Below, piece by piece: positions 49,785-59,466 of a stretch of DNA of 64,000 nucleotides. Location: NCBI RefSeq assembly GCF_001611675.1, contig NZ_CP014766.1, forward strand, positions 2,232,001 to 2,296,000. Reading direction: 5' to 3'. The translations under genes and the position numbers were made by a program. Each line of letters begins with the position of its first letter. Positions within the stretch are counted from its first letter, which is position 1. The notes beneath the pieces were generated by a model, which saw nothing but the letters and a program-made list of their open reading frames with translations, was not told the DNA's origin and ran no database searches. The DNA comes from Pontibacter akesuensis (GTDB lineage Bacteria > Bacteroidota > Bacteroidia > Cytophagales > Hymenobacteraceae).

Positions 49785-52685
49785 ATGATTAAAAATTTAC
49801 TGTTGACCTTTCTGATTTTGATAGGCGGCTACACCCAAAGTATGGCTCAGGAAGATCCGACTGTTGAGGTGCTGGGCAGAGCGAGCAGTTTTGCCGTGCT
49901 ATCGTCTACAACCGTAACCAACACGGGCACAACGGTGATCTATGGCAACCTGGGTACCCTGCCGGTAAATGCGCTGCAGGACAACGGCCTGCTGATTGTC
50001 TCTAAAAAAGAGATCGGAACGGTTACGGCTGCACAAGCCATGGAAGACGCCACAGGAGTCTATACTTCCATCGCGGCAAAATCAGTGGACTTTAGTCATC
50101 TCAGAATGCCCAGCGTGCTTTTGCCGGGGGTGCACCAGATTAACGGCGATGCCAACCTGAACGATGTACTGCAGGGTACCATCACGTTTGACGGCAGAGG
50201 AGATGTAAATGCCAAGTTTTACGTCATCGTAAAAGGAGACCTGAAGAACAGCTTGCCGGTTGGAGGCATTGCCAGCGTACGCGTGAACACAACGAATGGC
50301 GCAGAGGCAAAAAACATTTATTGGATTGTAGAGAACAACGTCAACCTGACGGGGGTGTCCCTGTTTGAAGGAAGCGTACTTGCCAAAGGAAACATTAACC
50401 TGGCTGAAGGGGTGTACCTGAACGGCAGGATCATTTCTTTGGAAGGTAGAATCAACCTCAATGCCAACCTGATTTACCTGCCGAATGTCATATACACGGA
50501 TTTGAACGTCAAAAAGGAGGCAGAAGGAGGAAGCTATACTGTAGGTGCCAATATCAGGTATACAATAACTGTAACGAATGCCGGCCCTGGAACCGCTACC
50601 GGCGTGGTGATAACGGAGAACTTTCCGCAAGGGGGGCTGGAGTTTGTAACTTATACGACCGCAAAAGGCACATTCGGAATGGACGCGGATGGAAAGTACC
50701 GCTGGCATGTAGGTGACCTGCAGAACGGTGAGGTGGCCGTTATCACTGTTGTGTTCAAACTGCTAGTTGCGGGAGAAATAAACAACCAGGTAACAATAGA
50801 TCCGAACCCGAACAACCCGGATCCGGAGCCTAACGACAACAACGACGAGGACCCTGTCGTGGTATGTGCTGTTCCTACGCTGGACATCACTCCAAGCACT
50901 TCCTACTGCGGCATCACTCCAACCGACATCACGTTCACAGTGACAGAAGTAGCAGGCGCCACATACGATTTCACGGTTTTGCCTACGGGTTGGAGCCTTG
51001 TGAGTCAAAGCAACAACACCGCCGTGATCAGAGTAGCGGCACCGGGCACACTGCAAGTGAAGGTAACCGATAGATGCAATACAGTCTATACGGTGACAGA
51101 GCAGTTGGTACTGCCCACAAAGCCGGCGCCTCCCACTATACAAGGCGCTGCCACCGTATGCGCAAACAGCACAGACAATACCTACACAGTTACAGGCTAC
51201 GGTGCGGGAGTCACATACCTGTGGACGCCTGTAGGCGATGTTCGCATTGTAGGAGAGGCAACGGGTAGCTCCGTGCAGGTTAGTGCCGGTACAAACGGAG
51301 GTTCACTTACCCTGGTAGTAAGCAACAGCTGCCTTTCAAGTAATGTGGCTACAAAAGCAATTGGCATTACGGCCACGCCGGCCACACCGGCCAGCGTAAC
51401 AGGCCAGGCCGTTGTTTGCGCCGGAACAACCCAAACCTATCGTACGGACGCAGTTGCCGGTGCCACCTCTTATACCTGGAACCTGCCTACAGGCTGGGCT
51501 GTAGTACCTGGTACACCAGCAAATGAGCGGGAGATACAGGTTACCGTTGGCTTTGCGGGTGGCAACATCTCAGTGGCTGCGAATGGCGTGTGCGAGAGCA
51601 GTGCAGCATCTGCACCCCTTAGCATCACCGTAAACAGCAAGCCGGCTAAACCGGTAATAGAAGGCGTAGCCAGCGCCTGTAACGGACAAACCATTACCCT
51701 TACCGCACGTGAAGTGGCGGGTATAACCGACTACGACTGGACAACGCCGGCAGGCTGGGCGGTCGTAAGTGGTGGCGACCACTTTAGGAGTGTAACCCTT
51801 CGGGTTGGCGCAGCAGCCGGTACCGTAACCCTTGCCGTGGTGAACGCATGTGGCACAGGCGATGAAATAGCCGAGGTAGCGGTAAGCCCGCTAGGCGGAC
51901 CAGACGCACCAACAGTTAGTGGTACAACGGAAGTATGCGAGAACACCCAGGCCCTGACCTACAGTGTGGCGAGCCCTGTAGAGGACATAACCTATACCTG
52001 GGCCGTTACAGGCGGCATCAGCCTGGTGCAGGGAGCCAGCACGGGCACTTCTGTAAAGGTAAATGCCGGCACAACGGGTGGTACAATCACTGTCACAGCT
52101 TCTAACGGCTGCAGCAGCACGGCCAGCCAGCCGCTACAGGTAAACGTCTCTACACCGCCGGCTATACTTGGCCAGATCACAGACAACAGCAATGTGTGTG
52201 ATGGACTGGTATACACGATCGATCCGGTACAGAGCGCCACCTCCTATGCCTGGAGGGTAACAGCTGGCTTCACCATTGTTTCCGGCCAGGGCACCAATAC
52301 CATCACAGTGAAAGCGGATAATGCAACAGCCAGGTTCGGCACCGTTTCGGTAACAGCCATCAACGGGCCGTGCAGCAGCACTACAGCCGCTACGGCTCCA
52401 ATGGATGCCTCCCTGGTGGAGGGACAACTGAACCTGCCGAAAGCTTTCAGCCCGAACGGCGATGGCAAGAACGACACGTGGTTCATAAGCAACCTCGAAA
52501 AATTCCCGGTAAACGAAGTAACCATCTTTAACCGATGGGGATCTGAGGTTTATAAGAAAACAGGCTACCAGAACGACTGGATGGGCAAAGGCTTGGAGCA
52601 AGGTACTTACTTCTATAAGGTAAGGGTAACGGTATGTGGCGGCATTGTGAAAGAGTTTACAGGCTACGTGACCTTGTTCCGCTAG
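49785..52685 (+). CDS. Ice-binding-like (DUF3494) surface protein with T9SS type B sorting domain
   Basis: This is a large secreted protein of 966 residues from ATG 49785. The frame opens at 49743, but the signal peptide MIKNLLLTFLILIGGYTQSMAQ starts here. Next comes a DUF3494 ice-binding-type beta solenoid (about 25-235, LGRASSFAVLSSTTVTNTG to LNANLIYLPNV). A DUF11 repeat follows (YTITVTNAGPGTATGVVITENFP), and then about six PKD/Ig-like repeats with cysteines. The last 85 residues form a gliding-motility-type CTD (LPKAFSPNGDGKNDTWFISNLEKFPVNEVTIFNRWG). It should be exported by T9SS and attached through the PorP/SprF partner encoded next. Confidence 0.88.
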   Translation: MIKNLLLTFLILIGGYTQSMAQEDPTVEVLGRASSFAVLSSTTVTNTGTTVIYGNLGTLPVNALQDNGLLIVSKKEIGTVTAAQAMEDATGVYTSIAAKSVDFSHLRMPSVLLPGVHQINGDANLNDVLQGTITFDGRGDVNAKFYVIVKGDLKNSLPVGGIASVRVNTTNGAEAKNIYWIVENNVNLTGVSLFEGSVLAKGNINLAEGVYLNGRIISLEGRINLNANLIYLPNVIYTDLNVKKEAEGGSYTVGANIRYTITVTNAGPGTATGVVITENFPQGGLEFVTYTTAKGTFGMDADGKYRWHVGDLQNGEVAVITVVFKLLVAGEINNQVTIDPNPNNPDPEPNDNNDEDPVVVCAVPTLDITPSTSYCGITPTDITFTVTEVAGATYDFTVLPTGWSLVSQSNNTAVIRVAAPGTLQVKVTDRCNTVYTVTEQLVLPTKPAPPTIQGAATVCANSTDNTYTVTGYGAGVTYLWTPVGDVRIVGEATGSSVQVSAGTNGGSLTLVVSNSCLSSNVATKAIGITATPATPASVTGQAVVCAGTTQTYRTDAVAGATSYTWNLPTGWAVVPGTPANEREIQVTVGFAGGNISVAANGVCESSAASAPLSITVNSKPAKPVIEGVASACNGQTITLTAREVAGITDYDWTTPAGWAVVSGGDHFRSVTLRVGAAAGTVTLAVVNACGTGDEIAEVAVSPLGGPDAPTVSGTTEVCENTQALTYSVASPVEDITYTWAVTGGISLVQGASTGTSVKVNAGTTGGTITVTASNGCSSTASQPLQVNVSTPPAILGQITDNSNVCDGLVYTIDPVQSATSYAWRVTAGFTIVSGQGTNTITVKADNATARFGTVSVTAINGPCSSTTAATAPMDASLVEGQLNLPKAFSPNGDGKNDTWFISNLEKFPVNEVTIFNRWGSEVYKKTGYQNDWMGKGLEQGTYFYKVRVTVCGGIVKEFTGYVTLFR

Positions 52686-52712
52686 GCACCAGCTTAAAAA
52701 TAAGAATATCAG

Positions 52713-53651
52713 ATGAAGATGAGAATATGTTACCTGCTGCTGGCGCTGTTGCTTACAACAGCCGCCAGCGCACAGCAAAACCCACAGTACTCGCAGTACA
52801 TCTTTAACAGTATGGCCATTAATCCGGCTTATGCAGGAAGCAAGAATGTACTAAACCTGAACGCTTTCCACCGCTCGCAGTGGACGGGTATTGAGGGAGC
52901 CCCAACAACACAGTCGCTGCTGGTGGACGGAATACTGGCAAACCAGCGCCTGGGCTTGGGCCTGGGCCTCACACGCGATGAGATCGGCGCCCAGACAACC
53001 TCCAGTATCTATGCCAATTTTGCCGTAAAACTGCCCCTGAGCGAAAATGCCGTGATCAGTCTGGGATTAGCCCCGGGTGTAGTGCAGACAACGCTGGATG
53101 GCAGTAAGTTTGGTATTACTGAGGATCCCTCCATCCCAACGGGCAAGGAGACAGTTATAAAGCCCGATGTGAAGATCGGTGCTTACCTGCACACCAACCG
53201 CTTTTACGCCGGTGTTTCTGCGGCAGACCTGCTGCAGTTCGACGACATGCAGCAGGTGGAGCCGGAGCGCCACTACTATTTTACCACAGGCTACTTGTTC
53301 GATGTAACCCCGTTTGTCAAACTAAAGCCAAGTGTGCTGATTAAGGAGGATTTTAACGCACCAAGCAACGTGGACCTGAACGCCTTTGTGCTGCTGGGCG
53401 AGCGCCTGTGGCTGGGCAGCTCTTACCGCACCAGTTTAAACCTGTTCAACGAGCCGGAGACAGCGGATGTAACCAAGCGCACAGCCGTTGCCTTTATCGG
53501 TGAGGTGCAGGTACTGAAGCAGCTGCGCGTAGGCTACTCCTACGATAAAATGCTGAACGGTTACAGCAACCAAAGCACCCACGAGGTATCCGTAGGCTAC
53601 TACTTCTTCCAGAAGAAAGAGACCAAAATGCTGACACCGCAGTACTTTTAA
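52713..53651 (+). CDS. PorP/SprF-family type IX secretion membrane protein
   Basis: The 312-residue outer-membrane protein has a signal peptide (LLLALLLTTAASAQ). It then shows the family start QNPQYSQYIFNSMAINPAYAGSKNVLNLNAFHRSQWTGIEGAP and barrel strands to VSVGYYFFQKK. PorP/SprF proteins dock and anchor type B CTD cargo. Its place 27 bases after such a cargo gene and 17 bases before an OmpA-type gene makes a three-gene module. Confidence 0.93.
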   Translation: MKMRICYLLLALLLTTAASAQQNPQYSQYIFNSMAINPAYAGSKNVLNLNAFHRSQWTGIEGAPTTQSLLVDGILANQRLGLGLGLTRDEIGAQTTSSIYANFAVKLPLSENAVISLGLAPGVVQTTLDGSKFGITEDPSIPTGKETVIKPDVKIGAYLHTNRFYAGVSAADLLQFDDMQQVEPERHYYFTTGYLFDVTPFVKLKPSVLIKEDFNAPSNVDLNAFVLLGERLWLGSSYRTSLNLFNEPETADVTKRTAVAFIGEVQVLKQLRVGYSYDKMLNGYSNQSTHEVSVGYYFFQKKETKMLTPQYF

Positions 53652-53668
53652 TCTTAGCGTTAACACCC

Positions 53669-55654
53669 ATGAAACTAAAATATACCCCCTTTTGCATTAT
53701 AGCAGCCGCCGTGCTGGGCTTTGCGCCGCTGGCACAGGGTCAGTCCTCGTTGCGCAAAGCAAACAAACTGTACAACAACTTTGAGTATACGCTGGCACTG
53801 CAGGAGTACCAGGAGGCCATCCTGAAGCGCAAGCCGGAGCTGGAGACGGCAGAGCGCATTGCTACCTCCTACCGCCTGACACGCCAAACCGAGGCCGCCG
53901 AAAACTGGTATGGCAAAGTAGTGGCCATGACTGGGCGTAATCCGATTAACCTGTACTACTATGCCGAGGCGCTGCGTAGCAACGGCAAGTATAAAGAGGC
54001 CAATGAGCAGTACATGCAGTGGGCCGAAGAAATGCCTGAGCAGGCAGACCGCGCCCAGGCGCTGATGGAGGCTACGGACCAATCCATCCGGTGGATGAGC
54101 CAGCCCCCAGTGGCTGAGGTAACAGCGCTACCCGCCTTGAGCATGAATGGCTTTGCTGACTTTAGCCCTGCGGCTTACGGCGCAAACGGTGTTGTTTTCA
54201 CATCAGATCGTGGCGTGAGTAAAGCAGGAAAGGGAGCAGAAGTATACGGATGGACAGGCCGCCCGTACCTGCAGCTCTTTGTGGCGCAGCAAAACGAGGC
54301 AGGCGACTGGGCAAAGCCAGAGGCACTGCAGGACGTGATAAACACTGATTACCACAATGCCACCGCGGCCGCTGCAAAAGACGGCAGCAAGTTATACTTT
54401 ACCCGCACCAAGCAGGTGCCGGCACTCGGCAGCGTGAATGCCGACCCAACGAGCTGGGTAAAGAAGGATGACCAATCAGACATGGTGAACCGCCTGGAGA
54501 TTTTCTCTGCCGAAAAGCAGGGAGGCTCCTGGAGCAACATACAGCCTTTTACCCATAATAAGGTAGAGGAATATTCGGTGGGGCATCCTGCCCTGTCGCC
54601 GGACGGGAAGGTGCTATACTTTGCGTCTGACATGCCTGGAGGAGCCGGTGAGACGGACATTTACTACAGCACCCTGCAGGCCGATGGCAGCTGGGGACAG
54701 CCGGTGAATGCCGGAACTGTGGTAAACACAGCCGGCCGTGAAAGCTTCCCTTATGTGGATGCGAACGGCAAGCTATACTTTGCTTCTGACGGGCACATAG
54801 GCATGGGGGGCATGGACATGTTCTCGGCCGAGGGCGAGACAGGGAAATGGCGTGCGGCCAAAAACCTGGGTTACCCGATCAACTCCCCAAAGAACGACTT
54901 TGGCCTGCTGTTCACCGAGCCGGGAACACGCGGCCTGCTGTCTTCTAACCGTGACTCGCAGAACGGTACCGAAGACATCTATGCATTCAATGTGCTGCAG
55001 AAGCCGGTTGTGCTGGCTATCACTACACTGGGACGCTTCCAGAACAACAAAAAGAAAACCGTGCAGGAGCCGCTTCCCGAAACGCGCGTACTGGCAGCCA
55101 GAAAAGCCACTACCGATTCAAGTGTTTTCATAACAGATGCAAATGCAAAGCACTTTATGGATGCACGCACTGGTAACACTTATGTATTTAAAGGTTCAAA
55201 AATAGGATTCCTGAACATGGAGTCTGGTGTAGCCATACCGGCTACGGCGCCGGATACAGTGCAGGTGGCGCTGATTTTTGATAAGAACGAGGTGGAGAAG
55301 GCCATTGTGCTGGACAACATTTACTACGACCTCGATAAGTGGGACATCCGTGCCGATGCGGCCAAAGAGCTGGACAAGCTAGCGACACTGTTGATGAACA
55401 ACCCCTCTGTTAATATTGAGCTAAGTGCCCACACCGACAGCCGCGAGAGCCAGGAGTACAACCAGCAGCTCTCCGAGAAAAGGGCAAAGGCAGCCGTTGA
55501 CTACCTGGTGACAAAAGGAATAGAGGCAGATCGCCTGACCTGGAAAGGCTACGGCAAAACAAGGCTGGTAAATAAGTGCGCAACCGGTGTGAACTGCCCC
55601 GAGGAGGAGCACCAGAAAAACCGCCGTACCGAATTCACTATCAAGAAGAATTAA
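53669..55654 (+). CDS. OmpA-family protein with TPR and PD40 beta-propeller domains
   Basis: The 661-residue product has a signal peptide and N-terminal tetratricopeptide-like repeats (about 25-145, LRKANKLYNNFEYTLALQEYQEAI). PD40/WD-type propeller blades follow (about 160-450; ALSPDGKVLYFASDMPGG, GKLYFASDGHIGMGGMDMF). The C-terminal OmpA peptidoglycan-binding domain is at about 545-661 (NIYYDLDKWDIRADAAKELDKLATLL, LSAHTDSRESQEYNQQLSEKRAKAAVDYL). Such proteins link T9SS outer-membrane parts to the cell wall. It is the last gene of the type-B module. Confidence 0.92.
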   Translation: MKLKYTPFCIIAAAVLGFAPLAQGQSSLRKANKLYNNFEYTLALQEYQEAILKRKPELETAERIATSYRLTRQTEAAENWYGKVVAMTGRNPINLYYYAEALRSNGKYKEANEQYMQWAEEMPEQADRAQALMEATDQSIRWMSQPPVAEVTALPALSMNGFADFSPAAYGANGVVFTSDRGVSKAGKGAEVYGWTGRPYLQLFVAQQNEAGDWAKPEALQDVINTDYHNATAAAAKDGSKLYFTRTKQVPALGSVNADPTSWVKKDDQSDMVNRLEIFSAEKQGGSWSNIQPFTHNKVEEYSVGHPALSPDGKVLYFASDMPGGAGETDIYYSTLQADGSWGQPVNAGTVVNTAGRESFPYVDANGKLYFASDGHIGMGGMDMFSAEGETGKWRAAKNLGYPINSPKNDFGLLFTEPGTRGLLSSNRDSQNGTEDIYAFNVLQKPVVLAITTLGRFQNNKKKTVQEPLPETRVLAARKATTDSSVFITDANAKHFMDARTGNTYVFKGSKIGFLNMESGVAIPATAPDTVQVALIFDKNEVEKAIVLDNIYYDLDKWDIRADAAKELDKLATLLMNNPSVNIELSAHTDSRESQEYNQQLSEKRAKAAVDYLVTKGIEADRLTWKGYGKTRLVNKCATGVNCPEEEHQKNRRTEFTIKKN

Positions 55655-55676
55655 ATTTATTAGCTTTCATAGTTAT

Positions 55677-55709
55677 AAAAGGCTCAGCAGTTACTGCCGG
55701 GCCTTTTTG
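55677..55709 (+). terminator. Terminator of the T9SS type-B module
   Basis: AAAAGGC (55677-55683) pairs with GCCTTTT (55701-55707), with partial inner pairing CAGCAG/CTGCCG, followed by T's. It is imperfect but well placed, 23 bases after the stop. Confidence 0.65.
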
Positions 55710-55833
55710 CTTTTTATACTTAGTAGGAGTAAAAAATCACCAGATATCAACACTAATAGTTTAAACAAGCAGGACCCGTTGCTTCTACCCAACCGGCCCT
55801 GTTTGTTTAAGTTAAGTTTATACTAGTAAACGC

Positions 55834-57021
55834 TCACTTTCCTTTGTGCGCCACGCGGTATATAACGCCATTCGCATCATCGGCAATCAGCAAAGAGCCA
55901 TCGTTGTGCATGGCCAGGCCCACTACGCGCCCAAAAACGGCTTTGTTGTTGTTCACTAAAAAACCGGTCATGAAATCATCTATTTTAGTCGGCTGCCCGT
56001 TCTCAAACCGCACACGCACTACTTTGTAGCCAGCGGGCTCGCTTCGGTTCCACGAGCCATGCAGGGTGAGGAAGGCATCTCCCCTGTAATCTGCCGGAAA
56101 CTGGGACTTAGTATAGAAAAGAAAATCCATCGGGGCGCTGTGGGCATCGTATAGCATGGCCGGGAATTTTGTCTGCTTGGCGTACTCCTCCCAGCTCATT
56201 CCCTTTGGCGGCTCATCTGCCAGGTTCGGCTTTCCATTCTCAAATACATAAGGCCAGCCGTAGTTGCCGCCGTCCACGATCTTGTTTAGCTCCTCTTTCT
56301 GCGTTTCGTCCCCGAGCCAGTCAATGCCATGGTCAAAGCCCCAGAGCTCTTTCGTTTGCGGGTGCCAGTCAAAGCCGATGAAGTTGCGGAGGCCCCTGGC
56401 GTAGACGCGGCGACTGGAGCCATCTTGCTTCATCTGCACCAGGGTGGCGTTTTCTTCGTGCGTCTCCTCGCAGGCGTTGCAGGTGCTGCCCACCTGGATG
56501 TACAGCATGCCGTCGGGCCCGAACTCAAGCGTGCGGTCAGCATGCTGGCCAGCCTCGGGGAACCCAGTGGCAAGCTGCTTCAGTTCGCCCAGTGTGCCGT
56601 CCTGCTTTATATCAGCCGTGAAAATGTCATTCACGGTCATCAGGTAAGCTTTGCCGTTCCGGAGGGCTATGCCGTGCATGTCCTTCTTGGTAGCCACAAC
56701 CTTTTGCTGGTCTGATTTTCCATCGTTGTTCGTGTCGCGGAGCATGGTCACAGTTCCCTTGTCGCGGTCGGTAACATAGACTGTGCCGTCGGTGTGCACC
56801 GCCAGCATTCGGGGCTTGTTCAGGTTATCAGCAAACTTAGAGACGGTAAAGCCTGCCGGTACTTTCAGTTGCCGCACGCGTTCGTCGGTGGCTGCTACCA
56901 CAGTGGGTTTAAAAATATTCCCTTGGTAAGAGGCTGTGATCGGTGGTTTGGTGTCCTGCGCCCAAGCGCCCGAACAAAGCAGGGCCATGCTGAGGGCCAG
57001 CAGTGTAGTTTTTGTTTTCAT
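55834..57021 (-). CDS. PQQ-type sugar (sorbosone/glucose) dehydrogenase-like protein
   Basis: The 395-residue periplasmic protein has a signal peptide (LSMALLCSGAWAQ). A six-bladed propeller of the soluble GSDH/sorbosone type follows (LKVPAGFTVSKFADNLNKPRMLAV, HADRTLEFGPDGMLYIQVGSTCNAC, ARGLRNFIGFDWHPQTKELWGFDHGIDWLGDE, GDAFLTLHGSWNR, VVGLAMHNDGSLLIADDANGVIYRV). Conserved His and Arg residues fit sugar oxidation, but the electron acceptor cannot be told. It stands alone on the minus strand. Confidence 0.87.
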   Translation of the reverse strand: MKTKTTLLALSMALLCSGAWAQDTKPPITASYQGNIFKPTVVAATDERVRQLKVPAGFTVSKFADNLNKPRMLAVHTDGTVYVTDRDKGTVTMLRDTNNDGKSDQQKVVATKKDMHGIALRNGKAYLMTVNDIFTADIKQDGTLGELKQLATGFPEAGQHADRTLEFGPDGMLYIQVGSTCNACEETHEENATLVQMKQDGSSRRVYARGLRNFIGFDWHPQTKELWGFDHGIDWLGDETQKEELNKIVDGGNYGWPYVFENGKPNLADEPPKGMSWEEYAKQTKFPAMLYDAHSAPMDFLFYTKSQFPADYRGDAFLTLHGSWNRSEPAGYKVVRVRFENGQPTKIDDFMTGFLVNNNKAVFGRVVGLAMHNDGSLLIADDANGVIYRVAHKGK

Positions 57022-57162
57022 AGAGGTTGTGTGTTAAGGATGCTGTTTATCTTTCTATATAACTGGTTCCGACTTTATTTGTTGTCAGGGCAAAGAAGCT
57101 GCTGCGGTATGCATACGCCCGCTTAAACCTTGCGCCTTTTTCCGCGTTCTGACAGTGATACT

Positions 57163-57170
57163 TATTTTTG
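57163..57170 (+). promoter_or_regulatory. TAnnTTTG box abutting the TonB receptor start
   Basis: TATTTTTG(C) ends 3 bases before ATG 57174, the same layout as at lipA. The transcript from it would have no leader, or the box is not used. Confidence 0.35.
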
Positions 57171-57173
57171 CGC

Positions 57174-59465
57174 ATGACCAAGATTAACTACCTCCTTATA
57201 CTTTCCCTCTTTATTCTGATGGCACTTCCCTTTACCCTGCAGGCGCAGGAGCTGCGGGGGCGCGTGCTGAATGCCCAGACACAGCAGCCGTTACGGGGCG
57301 TAACCGTGAGTGTAGATGGAAAGGCTTTCACGTTGAGCGGCGAGACCGGCTACTTTGAGGCGGAGCTGACAAGCGTGAACGCACCGGTTATACTTTCCTA
57401 TATTGGTTTTAAGACAGACACCGTGTACTGGAGCGAGGGGTATGATGGCTCGGTGATAGAGGTGTTGCTGCAACCTAAAGGTGCTGTGCTGCAGGAAGTG
57501 CAGGTGCAGGGCTACGAGACAAACCGGCCCTTGCTGCAAACGGCGGGCGCCATCAGTTTAATTGAGCGGGAGGTAATCACCCGTTTTGACGAAAGCTCCC
57601 TGGTGCGGGCCGTGAACACCGTGCCGGGCGTGCGCATGGAAGAGCGCGCTCCGGCCAGTTACCGCCTGTCCATCCGGGGAAGCAGCCTACGCTCGCCGTA
57701 CGGTATCCGGAACGTAAAAGTATACTACGATGGTATCCCGTTTACCGAGGCCAACGGTACCACAGCGCTAAACTTGCTGGATGCCGGCAACATCGGCCGG
57801 ATGGAAATCCTCAAAGGACCGACGGCAAGCATCTACGGCGCCGGAACCGGCGGCACCGTATTGCTGGAGCCGCGTCGTGCCGCTCCCGGCGAAGCCTCTT
57901 TGGAAGTAGGCGCCACGTTTGGCTCCTATGGTTTTCAGCGTCAAACGGCCACGGCCAGCATCGGCGCCGAAAACAGCAGCATTCTGGTGCAGTACACGCG
58001 GCAAACGTATGATGGCTATCGGCAGCAGTCGGCCATTGATCGCGACGTGCTGTTGATCAGCTCGCAGTTTACGCCCACCGACAAGCGCACCATCTCGGCA
58101 AACCTCATCTACTCCAACTTATACTATGAGTTGCCGGGCGGACTCACGCAGGAGCAGTATGCGCAGGACCCGCGGCAGGCACGGGGAGGGCAGTTCGGAA
58201 GTGTGGCACAAAATGCCTCTCTCGATTTGGAAGGTATCAACGTGGGGCTGAAGCAGGAGTACAGGTTCAGCGAGGACTTCCGGAATACCACATCGGTATA
58301 TGGCCTGCATAAGTTCAAGGATAATCCCTTTAACACAGACTATGAGCGCAACGCAAACCAGGAATTTGGCGGCCGCACCAGCTTTGTGCTCGATGCCAGC
58401 CTGGGAAGTATAGCCACGGCCTTTACCCTGGGAGGGGAGTTTCAGCGGGGGTTTGAAGTGGCCCGCACCTACGACAACAACGGCGGCACGACCGGCAACC
58501 TGCGCACCGACGATGAAGTGGTCTCGAAGGCAGGTTTTCTGTTTGCTCAGGCCGAGTTTGAGTTACCTTCGGACATAATTGCCACGGCAGCGCTTAGCTT
58601 AAACGACACCCGGTATGAGATCACGCGCCTGCAGCAGGTGGCCTCCGGCAACTACATTTACAAACGCGATTTTGAGGCTGTGCTTTCCCCACGCGTGGCG
58701 CTACTAAAGCAACTGACAGATAAAATATCAATACACGCCAGCGTGAGTTCCGGCTTTTCGCCACCCACCGAGGAGGAAATCCTGACATCTGACGGGCAGC
58801 TGAACGAGGCGCTGGAGGCTGAGAAGGGCACCAACTATGAGGTAGGCGTTCGCGGGTTTATGCTGGCCGATAAGCTGAGCTTTGATGTGGTAGGTTTCTA
58901 CTTCAACCTAAACGAAACGATTGTGAGCCGGCAGGATGTATCGAGTGTGGCGGTGTTCCGCAACGTGGGCAGCACCGATCAGAAAGGCCTTGAGACAAGT
59001 ATAGGCTACACACTTCTCGACGAGCCGACGCAGCCGCTAAGCCTGCTGAAAGTATGGGGCAGCTACACGTACAGCCATTTCAGGTTTAAGGAATACCAGC
59101 AGAACGAAACAGATTACTCCGGTAACGACCTGACCGGCGTGGCGCCACATGCCGCCACCGCAGGCATTGACCTGACCACCCGTTTCGGTTTATACTTCAA
59201 CCTGACGGCGAATTATGTGGATGAGATACCGCTGAACGATGAGAACACGGTGTATGCCGACAGCTACCTGGTGGCAGGCGCAAGGCTTGGGCTGAAGCGG
59301 CAATTGGGCGCGCACTTTGGGCTGGAGGTATTCGGCGGCGTAGATAACCTGACCGATGAAAAGTATAGCCTGGGCAATGACCTCAACGCTTTTGGCGGAC
59401 GCTATTTCCAAGCAGCACCGGACCGAAACTACTACACCGGCCTGAGTCTGAAGTATACCTTGTAA
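57174..59465 (+). CDS. TonB-dependent outer-membrane receptor
   Basis: The 763-residue receptor has a signal peptide (LLILSLFILMALPFTLQAQ). A carboxypeptidase-regulatory-like domain follows (about 25-105, ELRGRVLNAQTQQPLRGVTVSVDG). The plug domain (about 120-230) contains VNTVPGVRMEERAPASYRLSIRGSSLRSPYGIRNVKVYYDGIPFTEANGTT. The barrel ends in a C-terminal aromatic strand, YYTGLSLKYTL. FecA/siderophore-type similarity suggests iron-complex uptake, but no substrate is certain. The frame opens with TTG 57168; ATG 57174 was chosen. Confidence 0.92.
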   Translation: MTKINYLLILSLFILMALPFTLQAQELRGRVLNAQTQQPLRGVTVSVDGKAFTLSGETGYFEAELTSVNAPVILSYIGFKTDTVYWSEGYDGSVIEVLLQPKGAVLQEVQVQGYETNRPLLQTAGAISLIEREVITRFDESSLVRAVNTVPGVRMEERAPASYRLSIRGSSLRSPYGIRNVKVYYDGIPFTEANGTTALNLLDAGNIGRMEILKGPTASIYGAGTGGTVLLEPRRAAPGEASLEVGATFGSYGFQRQTATASIGAENSSILVQYTRQTYDGYRQQSAIDRDVLLISSQFTPTDKRTISANLIYSNLYYELPGGLTQEQYAQDPRQARGGQFGSVAQNASLDLEGINVGLKQEYRFSEDFRNTTSVYGLHKFKDNPFNTDYERNANQEFGGRTSFVLDASLGSIATAFTLGGEFQRGFEVARTYDNNGGTTGNLRTDDEVVSKAGFLFAQAEFELPSDIIATAALSLNDTRYEITRLQQVASGNYIYKRDFEAVLSPRVALLKQLTDKISIHASVSSGFSPPTEEEILTSDGQLNEALEAEKGTNYEVGVRGFMLADKLSFDVVGFYFNLNETIVSRQDVSSVAVFRNVGSTDQKGLETSIGYTLLDEPTQPLSLLKVWGSYTYSHFRFKEYQQNETDYSGNDLTGVAPHAATAGIDLTTRFGLYFNLTANYVDEIPLNDENTVYADSYLVAGARLGLKRQLGAHFGLEVFGGVDNLTDEKYSLGNDLNAFGGRYFQAAPDRNYYTGLSLKYTL

Positions 59466-59466
59466 G

